DNA from: a virus
Virus record (IMG/VR): IMGVR_UViG_3300008219_000117
Location: 1 to 22,382 of that record
Length of the DNA stretch: 22,382 bases
Strand: one strand, 5' to 3'
Below the pieces are notes generated by a model that was not told where the DNA came from, did no database searches, and worked only from the letters and a program-made list of their open reading frames with translations. Position numbers and translations under genes: made by a program. Shown piece after piece: positions 12,959 through 19,478 of the stretch (positions within the stretch are counted from its first letter, which is position 1; every line of letters begins with the position of its first letter).

Positions 12959-13544
12959 GAACTGGGACAAAGAGATATGGGGCGACCTGTCTCAAATCGA
13001 TGTAACGCAATATGCAATGCGTAAGGGGACTCGAGGCTTCAATCCTCTATACATCCCCTGGTCGGTTGTACATCACATCCTCATGGACAAATATGCCGGT
13101 CACTACACTCGGACTGATCACCCACTGGAGATACTTCCGGATGGTACAGGTCTAGTAAAGGTGACGGTCGGTCTTCGCGATGTTGAGAAAACCGCTATGC
13201 TCGCAGTGATGAACCACAAGTTCGAGGCGATCCAAGCTGACGCCAGGAACACTGCTGATGCATATCAACGTGCGTTTGTCAAAGCCGCCGGTCTATTCGG
13301 CCTAGGCATATCCTTGTGGATTACAGGAGAAGGTGAGCCGGTCACCCTTGACGCCAAGAGTGTTGAAGTTGCCTACTCTGATGCGTCCGGTGATCTTCTC
13401 AAACTCATTAAACAGATCGAAGAAGATACCACATCCACCATAGATGCGGATGCACTGTCTTTAGCCAAGTCTCTGCTCGAGGATAAGAGCAAACCCACCC
13501 ACCGTATTCTAGATGCAACGGAATACCTCAGATCACAACTCTAG
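12948..13544 (+). CDS. Single-strand annealing protein, DUF1071/Sak3-like
   Basis: 198 residues from GTG 12948, with AAGGAGG six nt upstream. The layout follows DUF1071/Sak3 phage recombinases of the Rad52-like group: IWGDLSQIDVTQYAMRKGT, LYIPWSVVHHILMDKY (normally 'YLSWA--W'), a strand region with VKVTVGLRDVEKTAMLAVMN, then NTADAYQRAFVKAAGLFGLG and ISLWITGEGE. The C-terminal third is acidic and helical. It should coat single strands made by the exonuclease (15153-15974) and anneal them during phage recombination. The nearby nuclease, initiator and helicase genes fit. The family call is by eye but several motifs agree. Confidence 0.85.
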   Translation: MPPKNWDKEIWGDLSQIDVTQYAMRKGTRGFNPLYIPWSVVHHILMDKYAGHYTRTDHPLEILPDGTGLVKVTVGLRDVEKTAMLAVMNHKFEAIQADARNTADAYQRAFVKAAGLFGLGISLWITGEGEPVTLDAKSVEVAYSDASGDLLKLIKQIEEDTTSTIDADALSLAKSLLEDKSKPTHRILDATEYLRSQL

Positions 13545-13558
13545 GACGAGGACTCGTA

Positions 13559-13825
13559 ATGCCAAAAGATGCAATATTTCCCAAAGGGTTAGTCATTAAG
13601 AATCCCCATGAAAAAGCTCCAGACTTTGTGCGAGCAAAGTTGCACATCATTAAGGATGAGCTAATACCGTGGCTCAATGAGCAGGAAGACGATTGGATCA
13701 ACTGCGACGTTAAGCTCAGTCAGAATGGCAAGCTGTATATCCAAGTCGATACTTGGAAGCCTGCCCCATCAGGAAACACCTCATCCGACAGCGGTGAGAA
13801 GGGTGCCGATGGACTCCCCTTCTGA
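13559..13825 (+). CDS. Conserved partner protein with SSB-like C-terminal tip (88 aa)
   Basis: 88 residues. The core 'FPKGLVIKNPHEKAPDFVRA', 'LIPWLNEQEDDWINCDVKLS' and 'NGKLYIQVDTWKP' is a pattern found next to phage annealing proteins. The end is a flexible Ser/Gly stretch and then EKGADGLPF, which resembles the acidic, Pro-Phe tip of bacterial SSB proteins that recruits repair enzymes. It may bind single-stranded DNA or dock on the host SSB network, but no clear OB-fold signature is visible. The next gene begins 17 nt before its stop. Confidence 0.75.
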   Translation: MPKDAIFPKGLVIKNPHEKAPDFVRAKLHIIKDELIPWLNEQEDDWINCDVKLSQNGKLYIQVDTWKPAPSGNTSSDSGEKGADGLPF

Positions 13826-14060
13826 GCTGAACAAGATTGCAGCATCCCTCTTTCCAGAACTAAAGAGAGAGATCTCTACTATACAGGACGACATACGGTC
13901 TGCTGAACACAGAATAAAAAGGATACCAGGCAGTGTCTTGGTTAACGGTGCAAAAGACGCGCTGATCCAGTGCCTGTCTCATCTCGATTCTGCCAACTCA
14001 GCTACAGTTAGTGCATTGAAGTCCGTACATAGCCAGTATCCGCATACTCCTGACCTATGA
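13809..14060 (+). CDS. Small helical protein (83 aa)
   Basis: 83 residues from ATG 13809, overlapping the previous gene by 17 nt; AAGGG lies eight nt upstream. Mostly helical: ELNKIAASLFPELKREISTI, then DDIRSAEHRIKRI, then KDALIQCLSHLDSANSATVS. No catalytic motif. It sits between the annealing partner and the nuclease, with ATGA overlap to the latter, so a recombination or replication accessory role is possible. Confidence 0.65.
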   Translation: MDSPSELNKIAASLFPELKREISTIQDDIRSAEHRIKRIPGSVLVNGAKDALIQCLSHLDSANSATVSALKSVHSQYPHTPDL

Positions 14061-14389
14061 AGGAGTCTGCGATATCTAGGGAGATTCGCAATTTTCTGAG
14101 GGATGTGATGGGGTTCTCGGTCTACTCGACTGAGCAGGGCTACCGCAAGGATCGTGGTGGCACAAGACAGACCCCTGGTATCCCAGATTTAATAATTTTT
14201 GGCAAGGGCATCTTCGCCTTTGTCGAAGTGAAGACTCCCAAGGGCAAACTGAGAGATTCTCAGAAACAGTTTCAGTCTGATTGTGATAGCTGCGATCCTG
14301 TCATTCCGTATTTGGTATGGAGGGATGTCAGGGATGCATTCGATTGGCTACTCGAGATTGGTGTTATTACGCAGTCAGATATCACCTGA
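14057..14389 (+). CDS. VRR-NUC domain nuclease
   Basis: 110-residue single-domain nuclease of the VRR-NUC type (PD-(D/E)XK fold). Visible catalytic elements: E9 in SREIRNFL, D44 in TPGIPDLIIF, and E57-x-K59 in AFVEVKTPKG, followed by RDSQKQFQSDC. Stand-alone phage VRR-NUC proteins are thought to cut branched DNA and may replace a Holliday-junction resolvase. The gene starts in ATGA with the previous stop and ends in TGATG with the initiator gene. Its position in a recombination and replication set agrees. Substrate is inferred. Confidence 0.93.
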   Translation: MKESAISREIRNFLRDVMGFSVYSTEQGYRKDRGGTRQTPGIPDLIIFGKGIFAFVEVKTPKGKLRDSQKQFQSDCDSCDPVIPYLVWRDVRDAFDWLLEIGVITQSDIT

Positions 14390-15156
14390 TGTCAGGCTTT
14401 GTGTTATTAGCCAGAAAGCTGCAGCGCAATGCACTTTGGCGCAGAGATCCGGATCACCTGAAATTGTTTTTATATCTATTAATGAACGCCAACTATATGA
14501 AGGATGAAACCTACACCTACACTACAGGCACTGATAAGGTGGTGGTCGGCTACGCCCAGTATCTGTGTTCCTATTCCAAGATCAGTAAGGACTGTCAGTA
14601 TTCCAGCGGCAATAAACTGGTTCGTTGGGGCTTCTCGAGAGTAAGTAGAATGATCAAGGCACTGGAGGACGAGGGTAGGATTAAGGTGTTAAGCAAGACC
14701 CAACTCGGAAGTCTGATACGCATAGAGAACTACAAGGCATACCAAGACTTTTCGACCTATAGCCATAGGGAGCCTGGAAGACAACAGGAAGACAACAGGA
14801 AGACATCTGGAAATAAAGTAAACAATGAAATACAGATAAAAGAACTATGGTCGGTATACCTCGAGGAGCTTGGTGGAAAGGGCAACCAACCAACACTGAC
14901 TGCCAAAAGGAAGAATGTCCTGGGGCTTCTTTACGAGGAGCAATTGAAGGGAGATGACAATTACCTGGACACCTTCAGGAACGTCCTAAAGGCTGTGCGG
15001 TCTTCTGATCACCACATGAAGGAACGAGCATGGCACTTGCCTGAATCGTTATTCCTGAATCAAGAACGTAGGGAGAGGTGGGCCTTAAAAGGCTCTGAGC
15101 AGATACACAAATCAACCGCTCACGGTGTGAGCAGAACATGGAGCATAGACGCATGA
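14389..15156 (+). CDS. Replication initiator, O/DnaD-like
   Basis: 255 residues from the ATG at 14389 (TGATG overlap). The N-terminal domain (1-115) is a winged helix typical of phage initiators: FVLLARKLQRNALWRRDPDH, LKLFLYLLMNANY, then GFSRVSRMIKALEDEGRIKV as recognition helix and wing. A low-complexity linker (about 125-150) is encoded by the iteron cluster described separately. The C-terminal domain (150-235) is helical (IKELWSVYLEELGGKGN, KRKNVLGLLYEEQLKGDD) with the DnaD-like 'Y--LP-SLF' part. As in lambda O, the protein would bind its own gene's iterons and load the helicase at 15971-16840. No polymerase is nearby. Confidence 0.85.
   Translation: MSGFVLLARKLQRNALWRRDPDHLKLFLYLLMNANYMKDETYTYTTGTDKVVVGYAQYLCSYSKISKDCQYSSGNKLVRWGFSRVSRMIKALEDEGRIKVLSKTQLGSLIRIENYKAYQDFSTYSHREPGRQQEDNRKTSGNKVNNEIQIKELWSVYLEELGGKGNQPTLTAKRKNVLGLLYEEQLKGDDNYLDTFRNVLKAVRSSDHHMKERAWHLPESLFLNQERRERWALKGSEQIHKSTAHGVSRTWSIDA
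14776..14842 (+). other. Probable replication origin: 11-bp iterons and A/T-rich tract
   Basis: Two exact direct repeats GGAAGACAACA (14776-14786 and 14787-14797), a third copy with two changes GGAAGACATCT (14798-14808) and a degenerate fourth GGAAATAAAGT (14809-14819), followed by an A/T-rich stretch to about 14842. The 11-nt period is not a multiple of three, so it is a DNA-level repeat and not a protein repeat. It lies in the linker-coding part of the initiator gene, as the lambda origin lies in gene O. Confidence 0.65.
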
Positions 15157-15974
15157 CGCCAGAAGAGTACCACGCCAGTGGTGGACTATCGAACAGCATG
15201 ATGACCAGGCTACTAAGGTCACCGGCACACCTGAAGCATTACATCGATCATCCGGACGCACCAACCCCACAGATGATATTGGGCACACAGGTCCATACTG
15301 CCCTCCTAGAGCCTGATGTGTTCGCTGACCTGTGCGTGGTTGGGCCTGATGGCCCTTGGACTCGTAAGGCTGCAAAGGAGGAGATCTCGAGCATGGTGGA
15401 TGCCGGTTACAACAAGAGCGATATCTTGAAGCCTGACGTTTACGATCAGATTCATGATATGGTTGATTCCGTTCTTGGTAACCCATCCGCGTCCTTGATG
15501 ATTCGGTCAGGGCGGTCGGAAGGGAAGATCGAGGACTCGCTGTTCTGGGCTGACCCAGGAACCCATGTGGAATGCAAGGCTAGGGTTGATTGCATCCCTG
15601 CAGAATCATCTATGTACTCGAACTATCTGGTAGACTTCAAGACTACCATTGATGCGTCACCCGAATCGTTTGCAAAATCGGTGGTAAATTTTGGATACCA
15701 TAGACAGGCGTACCACTACCTCAGTGGATGGAATAGTCTGCATCCGGAAGATCAGAGAAAGGGGTTTATAATCATAGCTTGCGAGAAGTCTCCCCCTTAT
15801 GCGGTAGCTATTTATGAGATGAGTGACCAGTGCATGGAGCTGGGCAAGCATGAAGTAAGTAGTCTTATGGAGCTTTATGCACGGTGTGATGAGGATGATG
15901 TCTGGGAGTCGTATCCACCAACCGTTCAGATGCTTGACCTTCCTGCATGGGCAACCGCCAAGGTGGGTCAGTGA
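15153..15974 (+). CDS. RecE-like exonuclease (PD-(D/E)XK, DUF3799 type)
   Basis: 273 residues from the ATG at 15153, which overlaps the initiator stop (ATGA) and has GGAG nine nt upstream; ATG 15138 is an alternative. The family start GGLSNSMMTRLLRSPAHLKH and GTQVHTALLEP (H48) are typical of exonuclease VIII-like proteins. The catalytic core shows ECKARVDCIP (D146), LVDFKTT (D161, K163) and the QAYHY motif (185-189). It should degrade one strand of duplex ends to make single-stranded DNA for the annealing protein encoded 1.6 kb upstream, a RecET-like pair. The stop overlaps the helicase GTG. Confidence 0.92.
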   Translation: MTPEEYHASGGLSNSMMTRLLRSPAHLKHYIDHPDAPTPQMILGTQVHTALLEPDVFADLCVVGPDGPWTRKAAKEEISSMVDAGYNKSDILKPDVYDQIHDMVDSVLGNPSASLMIRSGRSEGKIEDSLFWADPGTHVECKARVDCIPAESSMYSNYLVDFKTTIDASPESFAKSVVNFGYHRQAYHYLSGWNSLHPEDQRKGFIIIACEKSPPYAVAIYEMSDQCMELGKHEVSSLMELYARCDEDDVWESYPPTVQMLDLPAWATAKVGQ

Positions 15975-16840
15975 AAGATATACTGAGTCCTGAATTCCTC
16001 GATCACTTCCATGAGAAGGCACATGAACCGATCAGGGCAGTGCCTACACATCTCCCAACTCTGAATAGAATCAGTAGGGGGTCGGGCGGTGGCATAGGGT
16101 TTGGGCCTATATTTGTGACCATTTCTGGAGCGACCGGCAACGGCAAGTCTGCACTCGCACTCGGATTCGCATCTGCAGCATTACAGTACGGACTCGAGGG
16201 AGGTGTCTCCATGATCAATCTCGAAATGTCCTCTATCCAGACCGCGACCAGAATGTATGCCATTCACAGCGATACACGCATTGCACAACTCGAGCAAGGT
16301 AACTTCCATGATGGTGCGTTCAGAGAAGCGAGGAAGGCTATGGAAGGCTCTCAGCCGCTATGGGTGCCTGACAACATCCTTACGAGTTGGGAGGACTGCA
16401 TTGCCTATATGGAGGAGTGCCTGGAGAAAGCCGGTACACGATACTATATACTCGACTACCTACAGTTAGTATCGACCGGCACTGAGTCGGAGATCTATGC
16501 GACCACGCAAAAGATAGTTACTGAGCTTCGAGCATGGGGCGTAAGGAACGACGCTACCATACTCTGTCTGTCCCAGTTCAATAGGACGACCAGCTCCAAC
16601 TACGATCAGTCACCCAGGATGACGGGGCTGTTCGGTGGTATGATACTGGAAGCGAGTTCTGATATCGTATTGCTGCTAGATCACAGTAGATATAGGCGTG
16701 ACGGCAACACAGCTTACACACACCTCATTGTGGCAAAGAATCGGTCAGGACCAACCACTACTATACCCATTGCATGGTGCTATAAGACGCTACAGGTGAG
16801 GGAAGCTACACCAGATGAGGAACACTTATGGCCCAAGTGA
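15971..16840 (+). CDS. DnaB-like replicative helicase (RecA-fold ATPase domain)
   Basis: 289 residues from GTG 15971 (GTGA overlap; AGGTGG four nt upstream). It has the C-terminal ATPase domain of DnaB helicases: Walker A GATGNGKS (53-60), catalytic Glu in NLEMS (E85), Walker B YYILDYLQL (158-166), SQFNR (201-205) and the finger region KNRSGPT (256-262). The N-terminal primase-interaction domain of full DnaB (about 150 residues) is absent, as in several short phage helicases. It would be loaded at the origin by the initiator and unwind DNA at the fork. Confidence 0.93.
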   Translation: MKDILSPEFLDHFHEKAHEPIRAVPTHLPTLNRISRGSGGGIGFGPIFVTISGATGNGKSALALGFASAALQYGLEGGVSMINLEMSSIQTATRMYAIHSDTRIAQLEQGNFHDGAFREARKAMEGSQPLWVPDNILTSWEDCIAYMEECLEKAGTRYYILDYLQLVSTGTESEIYATTQKIVTELRAWGVRNDATILCLSQFNRTTSSNYDQSPRMTGLFGGMILEASSDIVLLLDHSRYRRDGNTAYTHLIVAKNRSGPTTTIPIAWCYKTLQVREATPDEEHLWPK

Positions 16841-17109
16841 ACTCACATCGGTTACTTGAATTCATAGGGACATTGGATCTAAGGGTTGGCCTTCCTGATA
16901 ATGTGGCTAACTATATTGAAAAGAAGATTGGAAGAGTGTTGTCTATAGAAACCGGACTTCCGGACAATGATCCGTTAAGATTCGATACTAATGGGGAAAG
17001 GCTTACGCAATACCATCTCGACAAGAAGTTGGATGGCGTAATCAAGTCATGGCCCATAAACAAAGGAGCATGGAGTGCCAGGAAGAAAGATAACAAAAGC
17101 CGCCTATAG
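16828..17109 (+). CDS. Unknown protein (93 aa)
   Basis: 93 residues; AGGA seven nt before the ATG, which lies 13 nt inside the helicase gene. Helical first half (HRLLEFIGTLDLRVGLPDNV, ANYIEKKIGRVL), then LTQYHLDKKLDGVIKSWPIN and a basic end (KGAWSARKKDNKSRL). No motif recognised. Its last 35 nt overlap the terminase small-subunit-like gene. Confidence 0.7.
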   Translation: MAQVNSHRLLEFIGTLDLRVGLPDNVANYIEKKIGRVLSIETGLPDNDPLRFDTNGERLTQYHLDKKLDGVIKSWPINKGAWSARKKDNKSRL

Positions 17110-17560
17110 AAGCCTCTCTACGTTTGGAGAGGAAGCTATATTCGAGACTTATCTCGAGGTCAGGGATGTGGCTAGGATGCTGAAGAGTCTCGAGTCTGAC
17201 ATCGGCTCTGTGAGTGTTGGTCTATTCTATCGATGGCTTCATAGCGATAAAACCGGCGGTCGATGGGAGCGATGGCAGGACAACAAGAAGATCATCGGCT
17301 CGAGCCTGGTCGAAGAAGGACTCGAGATCGTTGATGGTGCTGACGATGGTTCGGTTCAGGCTGCGCGTCTAAAGGCAGAACAAAGACGGTGGATGGCAGA
17401 GAGGTACAACAGAAGCGAATACGGCAAGCCGGATGCTACAGTCAACGTAGTGAGTATCGGGTCAGACTTCCTTTCTGCGTTAAAGCAAGTCGAAGAAGAA
17501 ATATCCAATCCGGATGAGATTGTCATTGAAGCAGAGATAATTGAGCCGGAGGACGGGTAG
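17075..17560 (+). CDS. Terminase small subunit-like protein
   Basis: 161 residues from GTG 17075, with AAAGGAG six nt upstream. The N-terminal part has a DNA-binding-like helix set (VRDVARMLKSLESDIGSVSV, then GLFYRWLHSDKTGGRWERW). The segment VQAARLKAEQRRWMAERYNR followed by SEYG is the hallmark of one class of phage small terminase proteins. The C-terminus is acidic (EVIEAEIIEPEDG-like). Small terminases form rings that recognise packaging sites and regulate the large subunit at 3007-4392. Unusually, this gene is in the early block on the opposite strand. A non-packaging HTH protein is the alternative. Confidence 0.75.
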   Translation: MPGRKITKAAYRSLSTFGEEAIFETYLEVRDVARMLKSLESDIGSVSVGLFYRWLHSDKTGGRWERWQDNKKIIGSSLVEEGLEIVDGADDGSVQAARLKAEQRRWMAERYNRSEYGKPDATVNVVSIGSDFLSALKQVEEEISNPDEIVIEAEIIEPEDG

Positions 17561-17589
17561 GTATCTACAATAGAACAAAGCGACTTAAT

Positions 17590-17606
17590 TTGGTTTTTAT
17601 AACCAA
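17590..17606 (+). promoter_or_regulatory. 6-bp hairpin overlapping a ribosome site
   Basis: TTGGTT (17590-17595) pairs with AACCAA (17601-17606) around TTTAT. The 3' arm overlaps the AAGGCG ribosome site of the following gene (17605-17610), so the hairpin may lower its translation. The stem is A/U-rich and weak. Confidence 0.35.
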
Positions 17607-17614
17607 GGCGTAGT

Positions 17615-18073
17615 ATGGGCAAGTATTCGCCAACACCTAAACTAGAGATTGTACCGATCACTCAACGTGAGGCGAAGGCGTTTGTTGAGCGATATCACCG
17701 ACACCACGCTCCCTCCAGGGGTGGAAAGTTTTCCATAGCCGTCAGTCTTAATAACAAGATCGTAGGGGTGGGGATGGCCGGTCGTCCTGTTTCGCGACGA
17801 CTTGATGACGGGTTTACCTTGGAAATCAACAGAATATGTACAGACGGCACCAGAAACGCTTGTTCAAAATTATATGGTGCGTGTATGCGAGCCGGTAAGG
17901 CAATGGGCTATACAAAGTTTATTACCTACACGCTTCCGTCTGAAGGGGGTGCCTCATTAAGGGCTACAGGTTGGGAACTAGTGGGGGAAGCCGGTGGTGG
18001 AAACTGGAACAGCAAGAATCGCCCTAGAGTGGATACGGAGCTAGACCAGCTTAAACTGAAATGGGAGAAGTAG
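17615..18073 (+). CDS. XF1762-like protein with GNAT fold
   Basis: 152 residues. 'ITQREAKAFVERYHRHHAPS' and GGKFSIAVSLNNKIVGVGMAGRP (split across the conserved GG) lead to TLEINRICTDGTRNACSKLY, the acetyl-CoA-site-like helix GACMRAGKAMGYTKFITYTL, and the final EGGASLRATGWEL. This is the XF1762 family of phage and bacterial proteins, related to GNAT acetyltransferases. The substrate is unknown; modification of a host factor is a possibility. It is the last gene of the plus-strand block and meets the minus-strand gene at 18051 tail to tail with a 23-bp overlap. Confidence 0.85.
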   Translation: MGKYSPTPKLEIVPITQREAKAFVERYHRHHAPSRGGKFSIAVSLNNKIVGVGMAGRPVSRRLDDGFTLEINRICTDGTRNACSKLYGACMRAGKAMGYTKFITYTLPSEGGASLRATGWELVGEAGGGNWNSKNRPRVDTELDQLKLKWEK

Positions 18074-18359
18074 TCACTGCTTGTCGTCTGGCTCTCATAA
18101 TTACGATGCACGTTAACTGATGCCACAAATGACTTGCAGGCTTATATCCAAACTGGGATAGATAGTTCTCGATGATATCGTCTGCGCTGTCTCCTATCCA
18201 CACCGTACATCCGTTGTCCATCTTGTGAAAATGATTTGGATATATTTCGTGTAATTCGCCAGGTAGTTTTACGGTCGGTCGATTCCTGCTTTTGCATATG
18301 AGGTAGGCTTCAACAGCGTTATCCAATACGGCTTCTAATTCATTCTTCTCCATCGTCAT
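18051..18359 (-). CDS. Unknown protein, last gene of the minus block (102 aa)
   Basis: 102 residues (100 if ATG 18353 is used). An N-terminal helix (EKNELEAVLDNAVEAYLICK), a loop with PTVKLPGELHEIYPNHFHKM, then VWIGDSADDIIENYLSQFGY and a basic end. The start overlaps the upstream gene by 14-20 nt; the 3' end overlaps the convergent plus-strand gene by 23 bp. I do not recognise it. The folded-looking middle and coupling to the winged-helix gene support translation. Confidence 0.65.
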   Translation of the reverse strand: MTMEKNELEAVLDNAVEAYLICKSRNRPTVKLPGELHEIYPNHFHKMDNGCTVWIGDSADDIIENYLSQFGYKPASHLWHQLTCIVIMRARRQAVTTSPISV

Positions 18360-18600
18360 TCTCGGGCAGAATGCGATAGCCCCACACCTTGCGAAGATCT
18401 CCGGTCAGGCTCTTTCTCATAATTCTTACTGGTAGCAGACGCCCAGTTTTACTGAACTGCTTCAGTCGTTTTCGTATCGCGGCATCACCCACGCCAAGCA
18501 ATTCAGCCAATTCACCTGTGGTGAACGCATCGTCTGGTGATCCTACATTCTCAATAGCAGCCTGGAGTTCAGCGATGAGATCTGCTTCAGTCATCTTCAT
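18340..18600 (-). CDS. Winged-helix DNA-binding protein (86 aa)
   Basis: 86 residues, starting in ATGA with the metallophosphoesterase stop. After a helix (TEADLIAELQAAIENVG), the part FTTGELAELLGVGDAAIRKR is a clear helix-turn-helix, followed by LKQFSKTGRLLPVRIMRKSL and GDLRKVWGYRI as the wing. A small regulator is likely. Its target is unknown; being late-strand, it may act on late or lysis genes. Confidence 0.75.
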   Translation of the reverse strand: MKMTEADLIAELQAAIENVGSPDDAFTTGELAELLGVGDAAIRKRLKQFSKTGRLLPVRIMRKSLTGDLRKVWGYRILPENDDGEE

Positions 18601-19478
18601 ATAGTCAACACGCTTGATCTTTCTGCGTTAAACAATATGGGCATCACCTCGATCCTTCCTTTATCACAGATCAGAAGGACGATCCCGATGTCAGCCAACG
18701 ACTCTGCTGCAATCCTATGGACATATTCGGTAGCGAACTGCCACGCAGGCATGGATACGACCCTGGTAACACCACGGTGATCGTAGCCACTGTCCATGTA
18801 TCTGTGGTTATGACTTCGCACTGCGATGTCTGGAGGACGCCTTTCGTTAAATTCCGATAACGGATCTTCAGACACAAGCATGGCTTGATACGCTTCAAGC
18901 ATACGTTCTGCCCAGATATCAAATCCATAAAGATTGGCGTAGCCGCGAACAGTGTGCGCTCGTTGTCCCATCCTACCGTGATGAGCCACATCTATCCTGA
19001 CACCTTCTACGTCGATCCTTCGTCTGTAGCTGGACATGGTTCCAGTGTCGGGATCTTTGATGACAGGCCACAGTTGACCTTTCAATGCTCTGGCGATTCC
19101 TTCTTCCGCATCACCTGATCGGCCTACATGGGACGGTGTACCACGAATCACATGGACTTCTTTGGGCTTCAGTGCTAGTGGCACTCTCAAAGACTCCAAC
19201 GCACAATGCACATGGAGTCCCGTTAATGGACTCGCTATCTGGGCTGTTCGGTGATGGTCACCATCAATAGCATCACCATTGATGACTAAGGTAAATTTCT
19301 TCTTTCCAATAATCTTCTTGGCCTGTTTCCAGGCAGACTCCCAACAGTGCCATAGCCAGTTCTGGGCATCCGATGGTTCATACATACCGCCATCATCAAG
19401 CTCGAGTCCTTCAGGTGGACAAAGTCCGACGGTCGAACCGCAGTGCAGATCACCACACACTGCGATGATATGGGACAT
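18597..19478 (-). CDS. Calcineurin-like metallophosphoesterase
   Basis: 293 residues. The metal-binding motifs run in order: GDLH (9-12), NGDAIDGDHH (67-76), RGTPSH (112-117) in place of the usual GNHD/E, AHHG (165-168) and RSHNH (221-225). This is a two-metal phosphoesterase of a subgroup common in phage genomes; substrates may be DNA ends, cyclic nucleotides or RNA 2',3'-phosphates, and cannot be told from sequence. The ATG overlaps the spanin stop (TAATG). The changed third motif is shared by other phage members of the subgroup as I recall. Confidence 0.92.
   Translation of the reverse strand: MSHIIAVCGDLHCGSTVGLCPPEGLELDDGGMYEPSDAQNWLWHCWESAWKQAKKIIGKKKFTLVINGDAIDGDHHRTAQIASPLTGLHVHCALESLRVPLALKPKEVHVIRGTPSHVGRSGDAEEGIARALKGQLWPVIKDPDTGTMSSYRRRIDVEGVRIDVAHHGRMGQRAHTVRGYANLYGFDIWAERMLEAYQAMLVSEDPLSEFNERRPPDIAVRSHNHRYMDSGYDHRGVTRVVSMPAWQFATEYVHRIAAESLADIGIVLLICDKGRIEVMPILFNAERSSVLTI

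Noticed and set aside
16828-17109. Reading the 93-aa gene as a terminase or helicase loader
   Set aside because: Helicase loaders carry Walker motifs, which are absent, and no small-terminase pattern is seen. It is left as unknown.
18051-18073. Bidirectional terminator at the meeting of the plus and minus blocks
   Set aside because: No stem with flanking T-runs is visible; the two genes simply overlap tail to tail.
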